A stretch of DNA of 32,360 bases from an uncultured Spirochaetaceae bacterium. Lineage in GTDB: Bacteria; Spirochaetota; Spirochaetia; Sphaerochaetales; Sphaerochaetaceae. Shown one piece after another: positions 24,273 through 32,360 of the stretch. Position 1 is the stretch's first letter; every line of letters begins with the position of its first letter. The translations under genes and the position numbers were made by a program. The DNA lies in NCBI GenBank assembly GCA_944389115.1, contig CALXLE010000057.1, forward strand, positions 1-32,360, given 5' to 3'. The notes under the pieces were generated by a model. It was given only the letters and a program-made list of their open reading frames with translations, did no database searches and was not told the DNA's origin.

Positions 24273-25769
24273 ATGGCATTACCAATAAACATAGAGGATC
24301 TTCTTGAGCAGAAAACAGTTGAAAGTTCACGCATCGATTACAAAGCAGGCTGGAATCCTGAGCCGATAATCCATACCATCTGCGCTTTTGCCAATGATAT
24401 CGACAATATCGGTGGCGGATATATTGTAATAGGCATTGATGAAGAAAATGGAATGCCAGTTTTCCCAATCAAGGGTATCGATAAGGATTCTATCGATACA
24501 ATCAATAAAGAGCTGTTGCAAAAATGCAATCTAATTGAACCAAGATATATTCCCGTCATCTCTCATGAAATATATGATGGCAAAGATATCCTTATACTAT
24601 GGATACCAGGAGGTAATGCACGCCCATACAAATGTCCCATAGAGATATACCAGAAGGCCAAGTCCCCTAAGGCTTACTATATTAGAAAAGGGTCCAATAC
24701 TATAAAAGCAAGTGCGGATGAGGAGCGACACCTGTTTTCAATATCGTCAAGCATACCATTCGATGACAGGCCCAATCCACAGGCAAGCACCAATGATATT
24801 GCCCCCTACCTCATAACCGATTTTCTTAATAAAGTTGGAAGTTCCATAAACATTGATCCAAAGACGAGCATCAGCGATGTAATGCTCCAGATGGGACTTC
24901 TGGATGGTCCGGCCGAAATGAGATTCCCTAAGAATGTTGCCCTGATGTTCTTTTCCGAGAATCCAGAGAGATTCTTCCCGTATGCCAGAATTGAATTCGT
25001 CGATAAACCCGATCCTGCAGGGGAGAATATGACTGAAACAACCTTCACGGGCCCATTGGACCAGCAGATAACAACAGCACTGAGATTCATTAAAGGATAT
25101 GTAATCAAAGAACGCATCCAGAAGCTCGAATATACAGCAGAGGCAGTACGTACTTTCAATTATCCTTTTGCAGCAATCGAGGAAGCTCTTGTTAATGCCG
25201 TATACCATAAGTCATATGAGATACGAGAGCCAATCACGATAACCCTTACACCCAAGCAGATTGAAATCAGAAGTTTTCCGGGCCCTGATCGCTACATAAC
25301 AGATGAGGATCTGGAAAATGGCCATCTAATAGGACTACAGTACCGCAATCGCAGAATCGGGGACTATTTAAAGGAACTGAAACTTGCGGAGGGGCGTAAT
25401 ACGGGAATACCGAAGATAATAGATTCTATGAGCAAGAATGGTTCTCCTTCACCATTGTTTATAACAGACAGTGAGCGAATACATTTCGGAGTCATCCTTC
25501 CTATCCATGAAAGCTTTCTACCAAAAGAAGATAAGAAAAACAAAGGACCTATACGCAGATCAAAAACAGAAATGAAGAAAGCTATCCTCTCAATCCTTGC
25601 TGATTGTGGAAAGATGTCGGTGGGTCAATTAGCCGATGCATTAGGTTATCCTATGCCAACATCCTCTCTCCGGGCTGCAATAAAGGAACTGGCAGAAGAA
25701 CAAAAGATTGAATACACGGAGAAAAACCTGAGAGCACCAAATCAGAAAATAAAGCTGAAGGTAAACTGA
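24273..25769 (+). CDS. AlbA_2 / HATPase_c_4 putative transcriptional regulator
   Basis: A 498-residue protein of the divergent AAA-4 (Schlafen AlbA_2) type. Residues ~10-150 form the AlbA_2 nucleic-acid-binding domain (EKQTVESSRIDYKAG-like start; IGGGYIVIGIDE). Residues ~290-420 hold a GHKL ATPase-like part: AIEEALVNAVYHKSY (301-315) and GRNTGIPKII (374-383). A C-terminal winged helix spans ~432-498. Such proteins are annotated as RecG-like or transcriptional regulators; function is not established. The ribosome site is CGGAGG. It is convergent with the prophage operon and close to its edge, so it may be an accessory gene. Confidence 0.85.
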   Translation: MALPINIEDLLEQKTVESSRIDYKAGWNPEPIIHTICAFANDIDNIGGGYIVIGIDEENGMPVFPIKGIDKDSIDTINKELLQKCNLIEPRYIPVISHEIYDGKDILILWIPGGNARPYKCPIEIYQKAKSPKAYYIRKGSNTIKASADEERHLFSISSSIPFDDRPNPQASTNDIAPYLITDFLNKVGSSINIDPKTSISDVMLQMGLLDGPAEMRFPKNVALMFFSENPERFFPYARIEFVDKPDPAGENMTETTFTGPLDQQITTALRFIKGYVIKERIQKLEYTAEAVRTFNYPFAAIEEALVNAVYHKSYEIREPITITLTPKQIEIRSFPGPDRYITDEDLENGHLIGLQYRNRRIGDYLKELKLAEGRNTGIPKIIDSMSKNGSPSPLFITDSERIHFGVILPIHESFLPKEDKKNKGPIRRSKTEMKKAILSILADCGKMSVGQLADALGYPMPTSSLRAAIKELAEEQKIEYTEKNLRAPNQKIKLKVN

Positions 25770-26126
25770 ATACTCCGCAAGACCAATGGCAGGCATCAAG
25801 CGAAATTTAAGGGCCATATCCTACAATAGGACATGACCCATATAGCCGGTGATTATTCAATCACCCTATAAGCCCAAGAAGTATCTCCTGCAGCGTATTT
25901 GCGCTTATAGTCTCTTACAGTATATGTATTCAACCCCGCAATCGATGCTGTCTTCTTGTACCCAAATCCCTAATGGAAGCTAAAATTGCAGGGGATTTCT
26001 AAAGATGCCAAAGGACTTGATAAGATACAATATTGTAATGACTTACAAGAAACAAATAACAATTTAAGAATGCTAAGAAGTGCCAAGAGATTTCAGAAAA
26101 TGTGTAAATCTGTAGACAATTCGTAG
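25770..26126. other. Gene-poor junction region next to the prophage end
   Basis: No intact gene is seen. It contains a hairpin ATATCCTA/TAGGACAT (25816-25834), another GGTGATT/AATCACC (25849-25866), an HTH-like coding remnant on the minus strand, the palindrome ACAATATTGT (26028-26037 region), two TGCCAA boxes each close to GATTTC (25994-26011 and 26081-26094), and a pair of GTAGACAA repeats (26112-26119 and 26123-26130). Such repeats fit an integrase attachment region but this is unproven. Confidence 0.4.
25853..25969 (-). pseudogene. Helix-turn-helix remnant, transposase OrfA-like
   Basis: A 38-codon open stretch on the minus strand between two stops encodes GFGYKKTASIAGLNTYTVRD followed by YKRKYAAGDTSW. 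This resembles the HTH of transposase OrfA or related DNA-binding proteins (GYKKTA..LGL...TVR). There is no start codon with a ribosome site and the rest of a gene is absent, so it is probably a decayed fragment. The family call is tentative. Confidence 0.4.
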
Positions 26127-26164
26127 ACAAAAATAGCCCTAGCAAGCTGTTAAGCTCACTAGGG
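26127..26164 (-). terminator. Terminator of the prophage late operon
   Basis: On the minus strand CCCTAG/CTAGGG encloses an inner AGCT/AGCT stem with loop TAAC and is followed by CTATTTTTG. It begins six bases after the stop of the last phage gene. Confidence 0.8.
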
Positions 26165-26169
26165 TCTCA

Positions 26170-26421
26170 CTACTGGTTATGATGATATCTCTCAAGGTTA
26201 GTAATCCTGACTTCATGCCTTTCAACCTGTTTAACAATTTCATCAAGTTCTTTCCCATGAAGTCTAAGCCGTTCATCACGAATCTTATCATTCTCTACCA
26301 TATGATCTATTGAGGCTTTCATATGAGTGATGTTAGAGCTTATTTTGAGAATCGGAGTCAGGATACTTATTAAAGCTCCTGCTGCTATGACTATTGCACC
26401 AATCATCGTTGCATTGTCCAC
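26170..26421 (-). CDS. XhlA-like phage lysis protein
   Basis: A small protein of 83 residues from the GTG at 26421, chosen because GGGAGG lies six bases upstream and it overlaps the holin stop as TAGTG; the frame is open back to 26463 but that part would lie inside the holin gene. It has one membrane segment (MIGAIVIAAGALISILTPIL) near the N-terminus and then a charged, heptad-like coiled coil (KELDEIVKQVERHEVRITNLERYH). Layout and position match haemolysin XhlA-type proteins that work with holins. It is the last gene before the terminator. Confidence 0.6.
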   Translation of the reverse strand: MDNATMIGAIVIAAGALISILTPILKISSNITHMKASIDHMVENDKIRDERLRLHGKELDEIVKQVERHEVRITNLERYHHNQ

Positions 26422-26663
26422 TATTTTCCTCCCTGAGACATATTTCTGATTGCTTCGTAGCAACCTGTTGAAGCCCAGCCAGAGACAAGACCAACAAGGG
26501 CTACATCAAATGAAAAGCCCTTCATCCAAAAGGCAAGGGCTATTCCAAGAATTGCATTGATAATAGGTATGTACTTGTTATCAATCTTGGGGCATAGGTG
26601 CTTAACCATAGCCCCCACGACATAACAGATCACTGTTATTGATGGGATCATGATTGTTTCCAT
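26421..26663 (-). CDS. Phage holin-like protein
   Basis: An 80-residue protein with two to three hydrophobic segments (ITVICYVVGAMVKHL; IPIINAILGIALAFWM; VALVGLVSGWASTGCYEAI), matching phage holin families seen in Firmicutes phages. It starts 16 bases after the tail gene with an AAAGGA site. Holins make the membrane hole for endolysin release; no endolysin gene lies downstream in this window, so it must be elsewhere or absent. Confidence 0.65.
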   Translation of the reverse strand: METIMIPSITVICYVVGAMVKHLCPKIDNKYIPIINAILGIALAFWMKGFSFDVALVGLVSGWASTGCYEAIRNMSQGGK

Positions 26664-26679
26664 ATGTTAATCCTTTAAA

Positions 26680-29532
26680 TTACGGAGTATCTGGTAATTT
26701 AGTCTTTACCGTTCCATTTGAGTCTATATAAAGCTGTCCCGGTTTTAATGAAGCCATCTTTTCTGTTGAAGGATCTATCGGAACACTTAAATACACTTCA
26801 TCGTTTGCAACCTTAATTGTCATATAAACGGTTTGATTAATCCAAACGCCATAAGAACCAGATGAAATAAGTACATCTACTATTCCATCGCCAAACGATG
26901 TTCCACTTACTGTATATTCAAGACCTGTATTAGCAATGTTTAAGCTGTTTAAGTTGTTATCATATAAAAAAAGCCAGAATATACCACTCGTTATCATTAT
27001 AAATGGATAAATGTATCTTAAGCCCGGTATATTTGACGAAGATACTTCAAAGATGTGTCCGTTGATTTCTTTGAGCAAATATTGAATAGCTGTGAAATCA
27101 GTACTACCTGTTATGGCTGCTGCTAAATTGCCAAGAAGAGTAGAACACTGTGAAGAACCTTCATCCGCTGTCACATAATAGTTGTTTGATTCTTTTGGTA
27201 TTACTTTCAACCCTCCACACTGAAGCTCTCCTTGAAATTTTGAATTACCACTAATATTCAGATCGTAAGCATTCATATTCTGTATATAGCCGTTTGTACC
27301 TTCTATTTTTCCATGAAATGTACCGCTATTTGCAGTAATCGAACCTGAAAGTTTTGCATCCACGGCTGTAACTAATCCAGTATTGAAATTAATATGGAAC
27401 TTCAAAGCTCTATTATCACCTTGAGAAGCTGCACCAAAGCGCATTGTTACACCATCTTGTGTTATCTCAAATGTAGCAAGATTGTTACCAACTGTCTTAG
27501 TGAATCGGAACTCACCAAGAACAGTGATAATCTGAGCAAAGAGATTTTCGACAAATGCTTCTTTGCTTGCCAATCTCTTATACCAGCTCATGTACTTGGT
27601 ATTTTGGACTGTATCGGAAGAAAGTGCATCATCGAGACATGAAGACATTATCTTGCCATACATATCAGGAGATACGTTAGCATTCTCACCTGTTACATAT
27701 ACTTCTTCCCAGCTTGTGCCATTCCATCTATAAGGGTTTCCTGCTTTGAATGTGTCAAAGCTCTTAGAACAAAGGAAGTAATCACCAACTGCAAGAATCA
27801 GGACATTTCCCTCATCATCATACCCCTGAGTTGGTACAGCACTGTCATATGCTCCTAGATATAAAGGGTCGGCCGTCTTATCCACCACGCCAAGGTTAAG
27901 AGTGTCCATAAGCTGCGTTCCGTTGAACAGGCTTATAGTGAAACCTTCTGCATTTCTATAAGGGATTATGACTGTATATGTTCCACCTTCTGCAACATAG
28001 CGATCATTGACATACCACTTCGGTCTTGCTTTGGTGTAGCCGTTGATATCAGCTCTGAAAGTGATTGTCTGAGAAGTCGTGAGCCTGTCATTGCGAACAA
28101 CTACAGTTGACGATGCTACAATCTCAAACTTGCTTCCTTCGCCTTTCCCTGCACAGTAGTAGCTTTTTGTGGACGTACCATCAGACATAAGAGTTGTCAC
28201 TCTTACCCATAGATACTTTTCAGCATCAATCTCTATTGAATCAGAGAACTCTGAATCCAAAGGACAAACGGTATTACTGTCAGAAAGAGCATAAGCGTAA
28301 CTGTATTTTACAGCACTGTTGCCTTTGTCTCCAACAGGTTTAGAACCATCAGGATTAACAACCTGATCTATGAAATTGGATAGGGTCTTATTGAGTGTTA
28401 TCTTGTTGCTTTCAGGCTTCTGCAAATCGAGTTCGAGCTTAAGGATTGAATATGTGTCGTTCACGCCATGTGGTGTGGATACAACCTTCATCTTCTTTCC
28501 CATTTCTAGGAAATCAACATCCTCAAACCATCCAAGGTCTACAACTGTCACCTCAATAGAATTGGAAAGCCCTGTAAGCGCATCGACTTCATCCAATACT
28601 TGCTGAATCCAGTCAGCAGGGTATCCGTCATAGCTACGCTGTTCTATAATAGCTCCATACTTCTCAAAGAGAGGTTTATTGACTATCACAAGTCCATTTG
28701 CCCCGAATATGTTATCCATATTGAGCTTGCCATTTATCGGGAAAGACTTTTCCAAATCCATATCCGATGATGTCACAGGGAACATCTGCTTATGGTGTGA
28801 GGTTTCAATGATATCCATTTCAGAGATATTGGTTGGATATCCTGTATTCTCGTTCTCATCGCCTGTAGGAAGGATACCTGTGATAATCTCTCCACCTTCC
28901 ACGGTCTGTGTAAGGTCAAGGATATTCTTTCCAAGCTCTGCTGTCTGGTCTAAGAGTTCATAGGAATCAATCCAGTCAATGTATGTACCCTCATCTTCAT
29001 GACGGAATGATATATGACCTCCGTATGCTTCCAAAAGGTCTTCCATAGCATCAAGGGATTTCTCCCATTCCATGTAAGCATAAGAGACTTCTTCATCTGA
29101 GCCATCAACTGAGATAGTACCAATAATGAACTGTCTCTCTTCTGTTACCTGAGAATTGTGGTCACTGATGATCTTGGTGAAAATCTCAATCGGTGTAGCT
29201 GATGTCGTCCCCTCATCATCCTCATATCCATCAGGATGGATAACGGAATCATTCAGAAAAGCGAACTCCCCTTCACAGGTAAACTTGCGTTCCTTATAGA
29301 AGCTCTCTTCTGAATCAAGCACCCTGCCACGGAAGATAATCTTATCGTTCTGCGTAACAGTGATGATGCTCTTCATCCTATCAAACGACTGGTAGTAAGG
29401 ATGCTGTGGATAGACAACGAACTCGAATGACCCCGCCTTGTTTTCCTCAAGAGTCAGCTTCATGTCTGATATATATTTCTCATCTATCCTATCGTCATAG
29501 AAGCATTCATTTTCCAGATATACCTTGAACAT
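26680..29532 (-). CDS. Phage tail endopeptidase / adsorption protein (Tal-like)
   Basis: A 950-residue siphovirus tail-tip protein. The first ~390 residues resemble the prophage tail endopeptidase (Tal) baseplate domain: a Dit-contacting start, then MEWEKSLDAMEDLLEAYGGHISF and VEGGEIITGILPTGDENE. The middle has beta-sandwich-like repeats and a KAGNPYRWNGTSWEEVYVTG segment like small sugar-binding or wrapping modules. Residues around 700-770 contain SGSITANSGTFHGKIEG, found in tail-tip/fibre proteins. It probably binds the host surface. It lies 10 bases after the Dit gene with an AAAGGT site. Confidence 0.8.
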   Translation of the reverse strand: MFKVYLENECFYDDRIDEKYISDMKLTLEENKAGSFEFVVYPQHPYYQSFDRMKSIITVTQNDKIIFRGRVLDSEESFYKERKFTCEGEFAFLNDSVIHPDGYEDDEGTTSATPIEIFTKIISDHNSQVTEERQFIIGTISVDGSDEEVSYAYMEWEKSLDAMEDLLEAYGGHISFRHEDEGTYIDWIDSYELLDQTAELGKNILDLTQTVEGGEIITGILPTGDENENTGYPTNISEMDIIETSHHKQMFPVTSSDMDLEKSFPINGKLNMDNIFGANGLVIVNKPLFEKYGAIIEQRSYDGYPADWIQQVLDEVDALTGLSNSIEVTVVDLGWFEDVDFLEMGKKMKVVSTPHGVNDTYSILKLELDLQKPESNKITLNKTLSNFIDQVVNPDGSKPVGDKGNSAVKYSYAYALSDSNTVCPLDSEFSDSIEIDAEKYLWVRVTTLMSDGTSTKSYYCAGKGEGSKFEIVASSTVVVRNDRLTTSQTITFRADINGYTKARPKWYVNDRYVAEGGTYTVIIPYRNAEGFTISLFNGTQLMDTLNLGVVDKTADPLYLGAYDSAVPTQGYDDEGNVLILAVGDYFLCSKSFDTFKAGNPYRWNGTSWEEVYVTGENANVSPDMYGKIMSSCLDDALSSDTVQNTKYMSWYKRLASKEAFVENLFAQIITVLGEFRFTKTVGNNLATFEITQDGVTMRFGAASQGDNRALKFHINFNTGLVTAVDAKLSGSITANSGTFHGKIEGTNGYIQNMNAYDLNISGNSKFQGELQCGGLKVIPKESNNYYVTADEGSSQCSTLLGNLAAAITGSTDFTAIQYLLKEINGHIFEVSSSNIPGLRYIYPFIMITSGIFWLFLYDNNLNSLNIANTGLEYTVSGTSFGDGIVDVLISSGSYGVWINQTVYMTIKVANDEVYLSVPIDPSTEKMASLKPGQLYIDSNGTVKTKLPDTP

Positions 29533-29542
29533 TACTCTACCT

Positions 29543-30190
29543 TTACAGGCTTGCCATCTGATAACGTATGGTCAGCGTGCCTGTACCGTTGACCTTGAGC
29601 CAATGCTCCCCTTCTGTGAGTCTGATGTCAGGGGAATAGATCTCCTCATTCGGAGGAACAACGACTGTTGCAGAACCGAATACCAATGACATTGAATTGG
29701 TAGCCATGAACGTAGGATTGACCGACTTACGCATATTGGTAAGCCTGATTGTCTTCGTATCCACAACGTCCTCTATAAGTACTGTTTCTTCACGCCAATA
29801 CTTATATGGGTCTGCTTCTATCGTGAAATTCATAGTTCCAAGAACCTTGTCTGTCTTCCACTTATCAATGGATACACGCCCGACATAGTAGAAATCCTCA
29901 TCATCGTCAAATACGATTCTGAACCTCTTACCATGAATAAGATTCTGGACATTCGAGAAGATATCCCAGAACTTTGACCTATCATCCACAACAGTGAATC
30001 CCAGCTTTATGGAACGTGTTTCATAGCGTATCTCTCCCAGAACCTCAGTGAGATCAAGAGAGCCGTCTGCGCCATCAACATCAACATAATGTTCCTTGAT
30101 TTTCGGAGAAGAGATTTCCCTAGAGCTGAGAATCAGCCCTAGGTCTTTATAACTGTCAATATCTCCGAATCTAACGTTACGAATAACCAT
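29543..30190 (-). CDS. Phage distal tail protein (Dit, Sipho_tail)
   Basis: A 215-residue protein of the siphovirus Dit family, the hub linking tail tube to tip. Seen are the HYVDVDGADGSLDLTEVLG segment, typical of Dit (V.GrdG..D.t), a FTIEADPYKYW motif and a C-terminal galectin-like beta domain ending in LTIRYQMASL. The ATG overlaps the tape-measure stop as TGATG. Gene order (tape measure, Dit, Tal) is standard for siphophages. Confidence 0.88.
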   Translation of the reverse strand: MVIRNVRFGDIDSYKDLGLILSSREISSPKIKEHYVDVDGADGSLDLTEVLGEIRYETRSIKLGFTVVDDRSKFWDIFSNVQNLIHGKRFRIVFDDDEDFYYVGRVSIDKWKTDKVLGTMNFTIEADPYKYWREETVLIEDVVDTKTIRLTNMRKSVNPTFMATNSMSLVFGSATVVVPPNEEIYSPDIRLTEGEHWLKVNGTGTLTIRYQMASL

Positions 30191-32360
30191 CAGATACCCC
30201 TTGCCCTCAAGCGAGAGCTTCTACCCAGCTCCGTATCAACGTATGGGCTGATAACCCTAGCCACTACCTGACCATCAATAACGACTTCCCTGTTTCCGCT
30301 TCTGAGGAAATCAAAGAACTCTGCAACCATCTGCCTGAATGTGACTATCTCTTCCCTTACGCTTCCAGAGTTACCACTGGTCTGCCTTTCTGCTTCTACG
30401 ATTGCAGGACTGAGTGCTTTAGCAAGTCCACCAACCCACTCTGTATTGTGTTCGAGAGGAACGATAGCTTCTGCTCCATCCTCTCCAATGAGAGCATGTG
30501 TAGCTTCGTTTACGATTCCACCTTCTGCCAGTGCAGGAGTGTATTGCTGTGCGCTTATTGTCGCCGTCTGAACACCAGCCGTAGCCATGACCAATGCAGC
30601 AGCCACCGCTCCTGCAATCGGCCCAAGCTGTGCAAAAGCTGTCATGGTAGCAGTTGCAGCCTGAATCCATACCTGAGCAATCTGAGTCACCTTATTGGCT
30701 TCAAACTGCTTTCTAGCAAGCTCATCTTTCTTCCTGAGAAGTTCCTCTTCGGCTGTTGCTTCCTCAGCATTAAGCTGGTCTTTGTAATCAGCCAGTTCCT
30801 TCTCATTTTGCTCAACGGCTTTAACATAATCGGCATAGGAAATCTTCCCTGAATAGAGCTGGTCTTTCAGAGCCTTATTCTCTTCATCAAGGGATTCTTC
30901 CTTATCTTCCAGCTTCTGCTCATTAAGTTCCTGCAAATCCTCATAATGGGCTTCGAGTTCAGCAATCTCATTCTCAAGATACTGATTCTCAAGGTCTTGC
31001 AGAGCTGTGAACAGAGGCGTGATATAGGTATCAACTGCATCCATCACGGAGCTGAAAGCATTTCCCATGTTGCTCATGAAAGTCTGGAATCCGCTCATCT
31101 GGTCTTTTGTCTTATTGAAGAAATTGACCACTGAGACGTTCAATTCATCCCATGATTCAATCCAGCTCTTAGTCTCTTCTTTATTCTCTACAGTTGCTTC
31201 CTTGAAGTTGACTAGAGCTGTACCAGCTGCATCCATCGCACTCTGAGTGTTCTGCATCGCTGTAACAAGCTCTTCAATCTCAGCTCTTGTTTCACGAGCA
31301 TTCAGACCCATTTCGCCTGATTCTGACACAGCAAGCGAGTACTCCTGATTCAGAGCCATGAGTTTTTCTTTCTGTGTATCAAACTGCTGATTCAATAGCT
31401 CAATCTGAGAGGTTATACCGTCCGTAGAGGTCTTCCAGTTCTCATTGTCTCCGGCAAGGTCTCTCATCTTCTTGGTAATCTCATCGAGATCACCATTGAT
31501 GGAATAAAGCTCATCATGGACTCCGCTTACAGAGAGAGCTGAATATGAGCCAGTGCCAAAAGATGATGCATTCTGGTTGTTTATTTCGGTAGCTATACGG
31601 TCAGCAAAAAGCTCAACAGCCTTTGACTGTTCAAGAGGTACTATAGCCTCTGCACCAGCTTCACCGACAATTGCCTGTGTAGCTCCATCAACAACGCCAC
31701 CCTGAGCCATCTTTGGAAGCTCAACTCTTTCAAGCGGAGATATCTCAACCCCAGGAATGGCATTGATTACATCTATTACCTTGTTGATACCTTCGACAAA
31801 CCAATTGACCTTATTCTCAAGCCAATTGAGTACACCATTGAAAGCACTCTTGAATGAGTTGGTAAAAGCATCGCTGATTGTTGTACCAATTGAGGTAAAC
31901 TTACTCTTCACATCGTCCCAGAGTCCTGAGAAGAAATCGCTCCAATCGGAGAAAATACCTTTCAGGTTGTTCCAAGCAGTAGAGAAGATATCAGAGAAGA
32001 ACTCACCAACAGGAGTGAATATCGTCTTTATCGAATCATATAGATCAGTGAAGAACGAACCCCAACTAGAGAACACTCCCTTGATGTTTTCCCAAGCTCC
32101 TGAGAAGTCACCTGTAATGGCATCACCCAGTGCTGTTACCGTACCTCTTACCGTATCCCACAGAGTTGTGAAGAATCCGACAACAGGTGAAAGAACATCC
32201 TTTATCTCTTCCCATGCATCCCCAAACTTCTCACCAAAGAAAGCATCGATTGGTGCAAAGATATTCTTGATGCTCTCAAAGAGACCATTGAAGAATCCTT
32301 CCCAGCTTGCAAAGACACCTTTTATGGCTTCCCAAGCTCCTGAGAAGTCTCCCTGCATAG
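30190..32360 (-). CDS. Phage tail tape measure protein, 5' end outside the window
   Basis: At least 722 residues of the C-terminal part; the frame is open at the right edge, so the methionine at 32358 is internal. Four 40-residue repeats start at residues 8, 48, 88 and 128 (AWExIKxVF..W..FF..L.D.VK). Two copies of the tape-measure motif occur: GGVVDGATQAIVGEAGAEAI (~220-239) and a near copy GGIVNEATHALIGEDGAEAI (~620). Long coiled-coil-like stretches and a hydrophobic Ala-rich segment lie between. It sets tail length and is injected with the DNA. Confidence 0.9.
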   Translation of the reverse strand, partial: MQGDFSGAWEAIKGVFASWEGFFNGLFESIKNIFAPIDAFFGEKFGDAWEEIKDVLSPVVGFFTTLWDTVRGTVTALGDAITGDFSGAWENIKGVFSSWGSFFTDLYDSIKTIFTPVGEFFSDIFSTAWNNLKGIFSDWSDFFSGLWDDVKSKFTSIGTTISDAFTNSFKSAFNGVLNWLENKVNWFVEGINKVIDVINAIPGVEISPLERVELPKMAQGGVVDGATQAIVGEAGAEAIVPLEQSKAVELFADRIATEINNQNASSFGTGSYSALSVSGVHDELYSINGDLDEITKKMRDLAGDNENWKTSTDGITSQIELLNQQFDTQKEKLMALNQEYSLAVSESGEMGLNARETRAEIEELVTAMQNTQSAMDAAGTALVNFKEATVENKEETKSWIESWDELNVSVVNFFNKTKDQMSGFQTFMSNMGNAFSSVMDAVDTYITPLFTALQDLENQYLENEIAELEAHYEDLQELNEQKLEDKEESLDEENKALKDQLYSGKISYADYVKAVEQNEKELADYKDQLNAEEATAEEELLRKKDELARKQFEANKVTQIAQVWIQAATATMTAFAQLGPIAGAVAAALVMATAGVQTATISAQQYTPALAEGGIVNEATHALIGEDGAEAIVPLEHNTEWVGGLAKALSPAIVEAERQTSGNSGSVREEIVTFRQMVAEFFDFLRSGNREVVIDGQVVARVISPYVDTELGRSSRLRARGI

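Noticed and set aside
24082-24288. A 68-codon plus-strand frame with a KVKVKV run
   Set aside because: The KV run is just the translated hexamer array; no ribosome site or family support, and it overlaps the start of the real gene at 24273.
25816-25866. Two small hairpins after the AlbA_2 gene as a terminator
   Set aside because: Neither is followed by a T-run on the plus strand, so I did not call a terminator.
26422-26463. Longer ATG start for the XhlA-like gene
   Set aside because: It would sit within the holin gene without a ribosome site; the GTG at 26421 has GGGAGG at the right distance.

Overview
The window looks like chromosomal DNA of a spirochaete, most likely in the Spirochaetales (Sphaerochaeta/Treponema-like). 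The evidence is a housekeeping block rpsT-HU-lnt-cinA-rho-rpmE with rho carrying a long disordered N-terminus, a separate carD-ispD-ispF operon, spirochaete-type lipoprotein and outer-membrane protein genes, and an IspD with the KKEY form of its substrate loop. This placement rests on gene order and protein character, not on a database search.

Layout. Positions 24-2220 (minus) hold galactokinase-like GHMP protein, surE and a small Cys-cluster protein, overlapping end to start, with their own promoter. Positions 2280-8066 (minus) hold rpsT, HU, lnt, cinA, rho and rpmE; rho has an extra promoter and a strong terminator follows rpmE. Divergent from rpsT is an AT-rich lipoprotein gene (8332-9831, plus) with a predicted beta-helix. 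Its promoter has nine consecutive G between the -35 and -10 boxes, a phase-variation architecture and the most striking signal in the window. An AI-2E-family permease (9924-11069, plus) runs head-on into, and overlaps by 66 bp, a four-gene minus-strand operon of predicted exported or outer-membrane beta-barrel proteins (11004-14647). Two membrane proteins follow (14783-16212, minus), then the carD-ispD-ispF operon (16352-18092, plus).

Positions 18198-24007 (minus) are an AT-richer, seven-gene catabolic operon: TRAP solute receptor, Rid-family protein, GntR/FCD regulator, DUF6282-like metal hydrolase, TRAP small and large permeases, and a xylose-isomerase-like TIM barrel. It reads as uptake of a small organic acid, breakdown, and self-regulation. 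Three 14-bp iterons sit just upstream of its first gene. An AlbA_2/HATPase protein (24273-25769, plus) follows, preceded by six near-identical hexamers.

From 26127 to the right edge lies the end of a prophage late region (minus strand): tape measure (open at the edge), distal tail protein, tail endopeptidase/adsorption protein, holin-like and XhlA-like lysis proteins, and a terminator. The 400-bp gap 25770-26169 holds a small HTH remnant and repeated motifs that may mark the prophage junction. I saw no tRNA, rRNA or CRISPR array.
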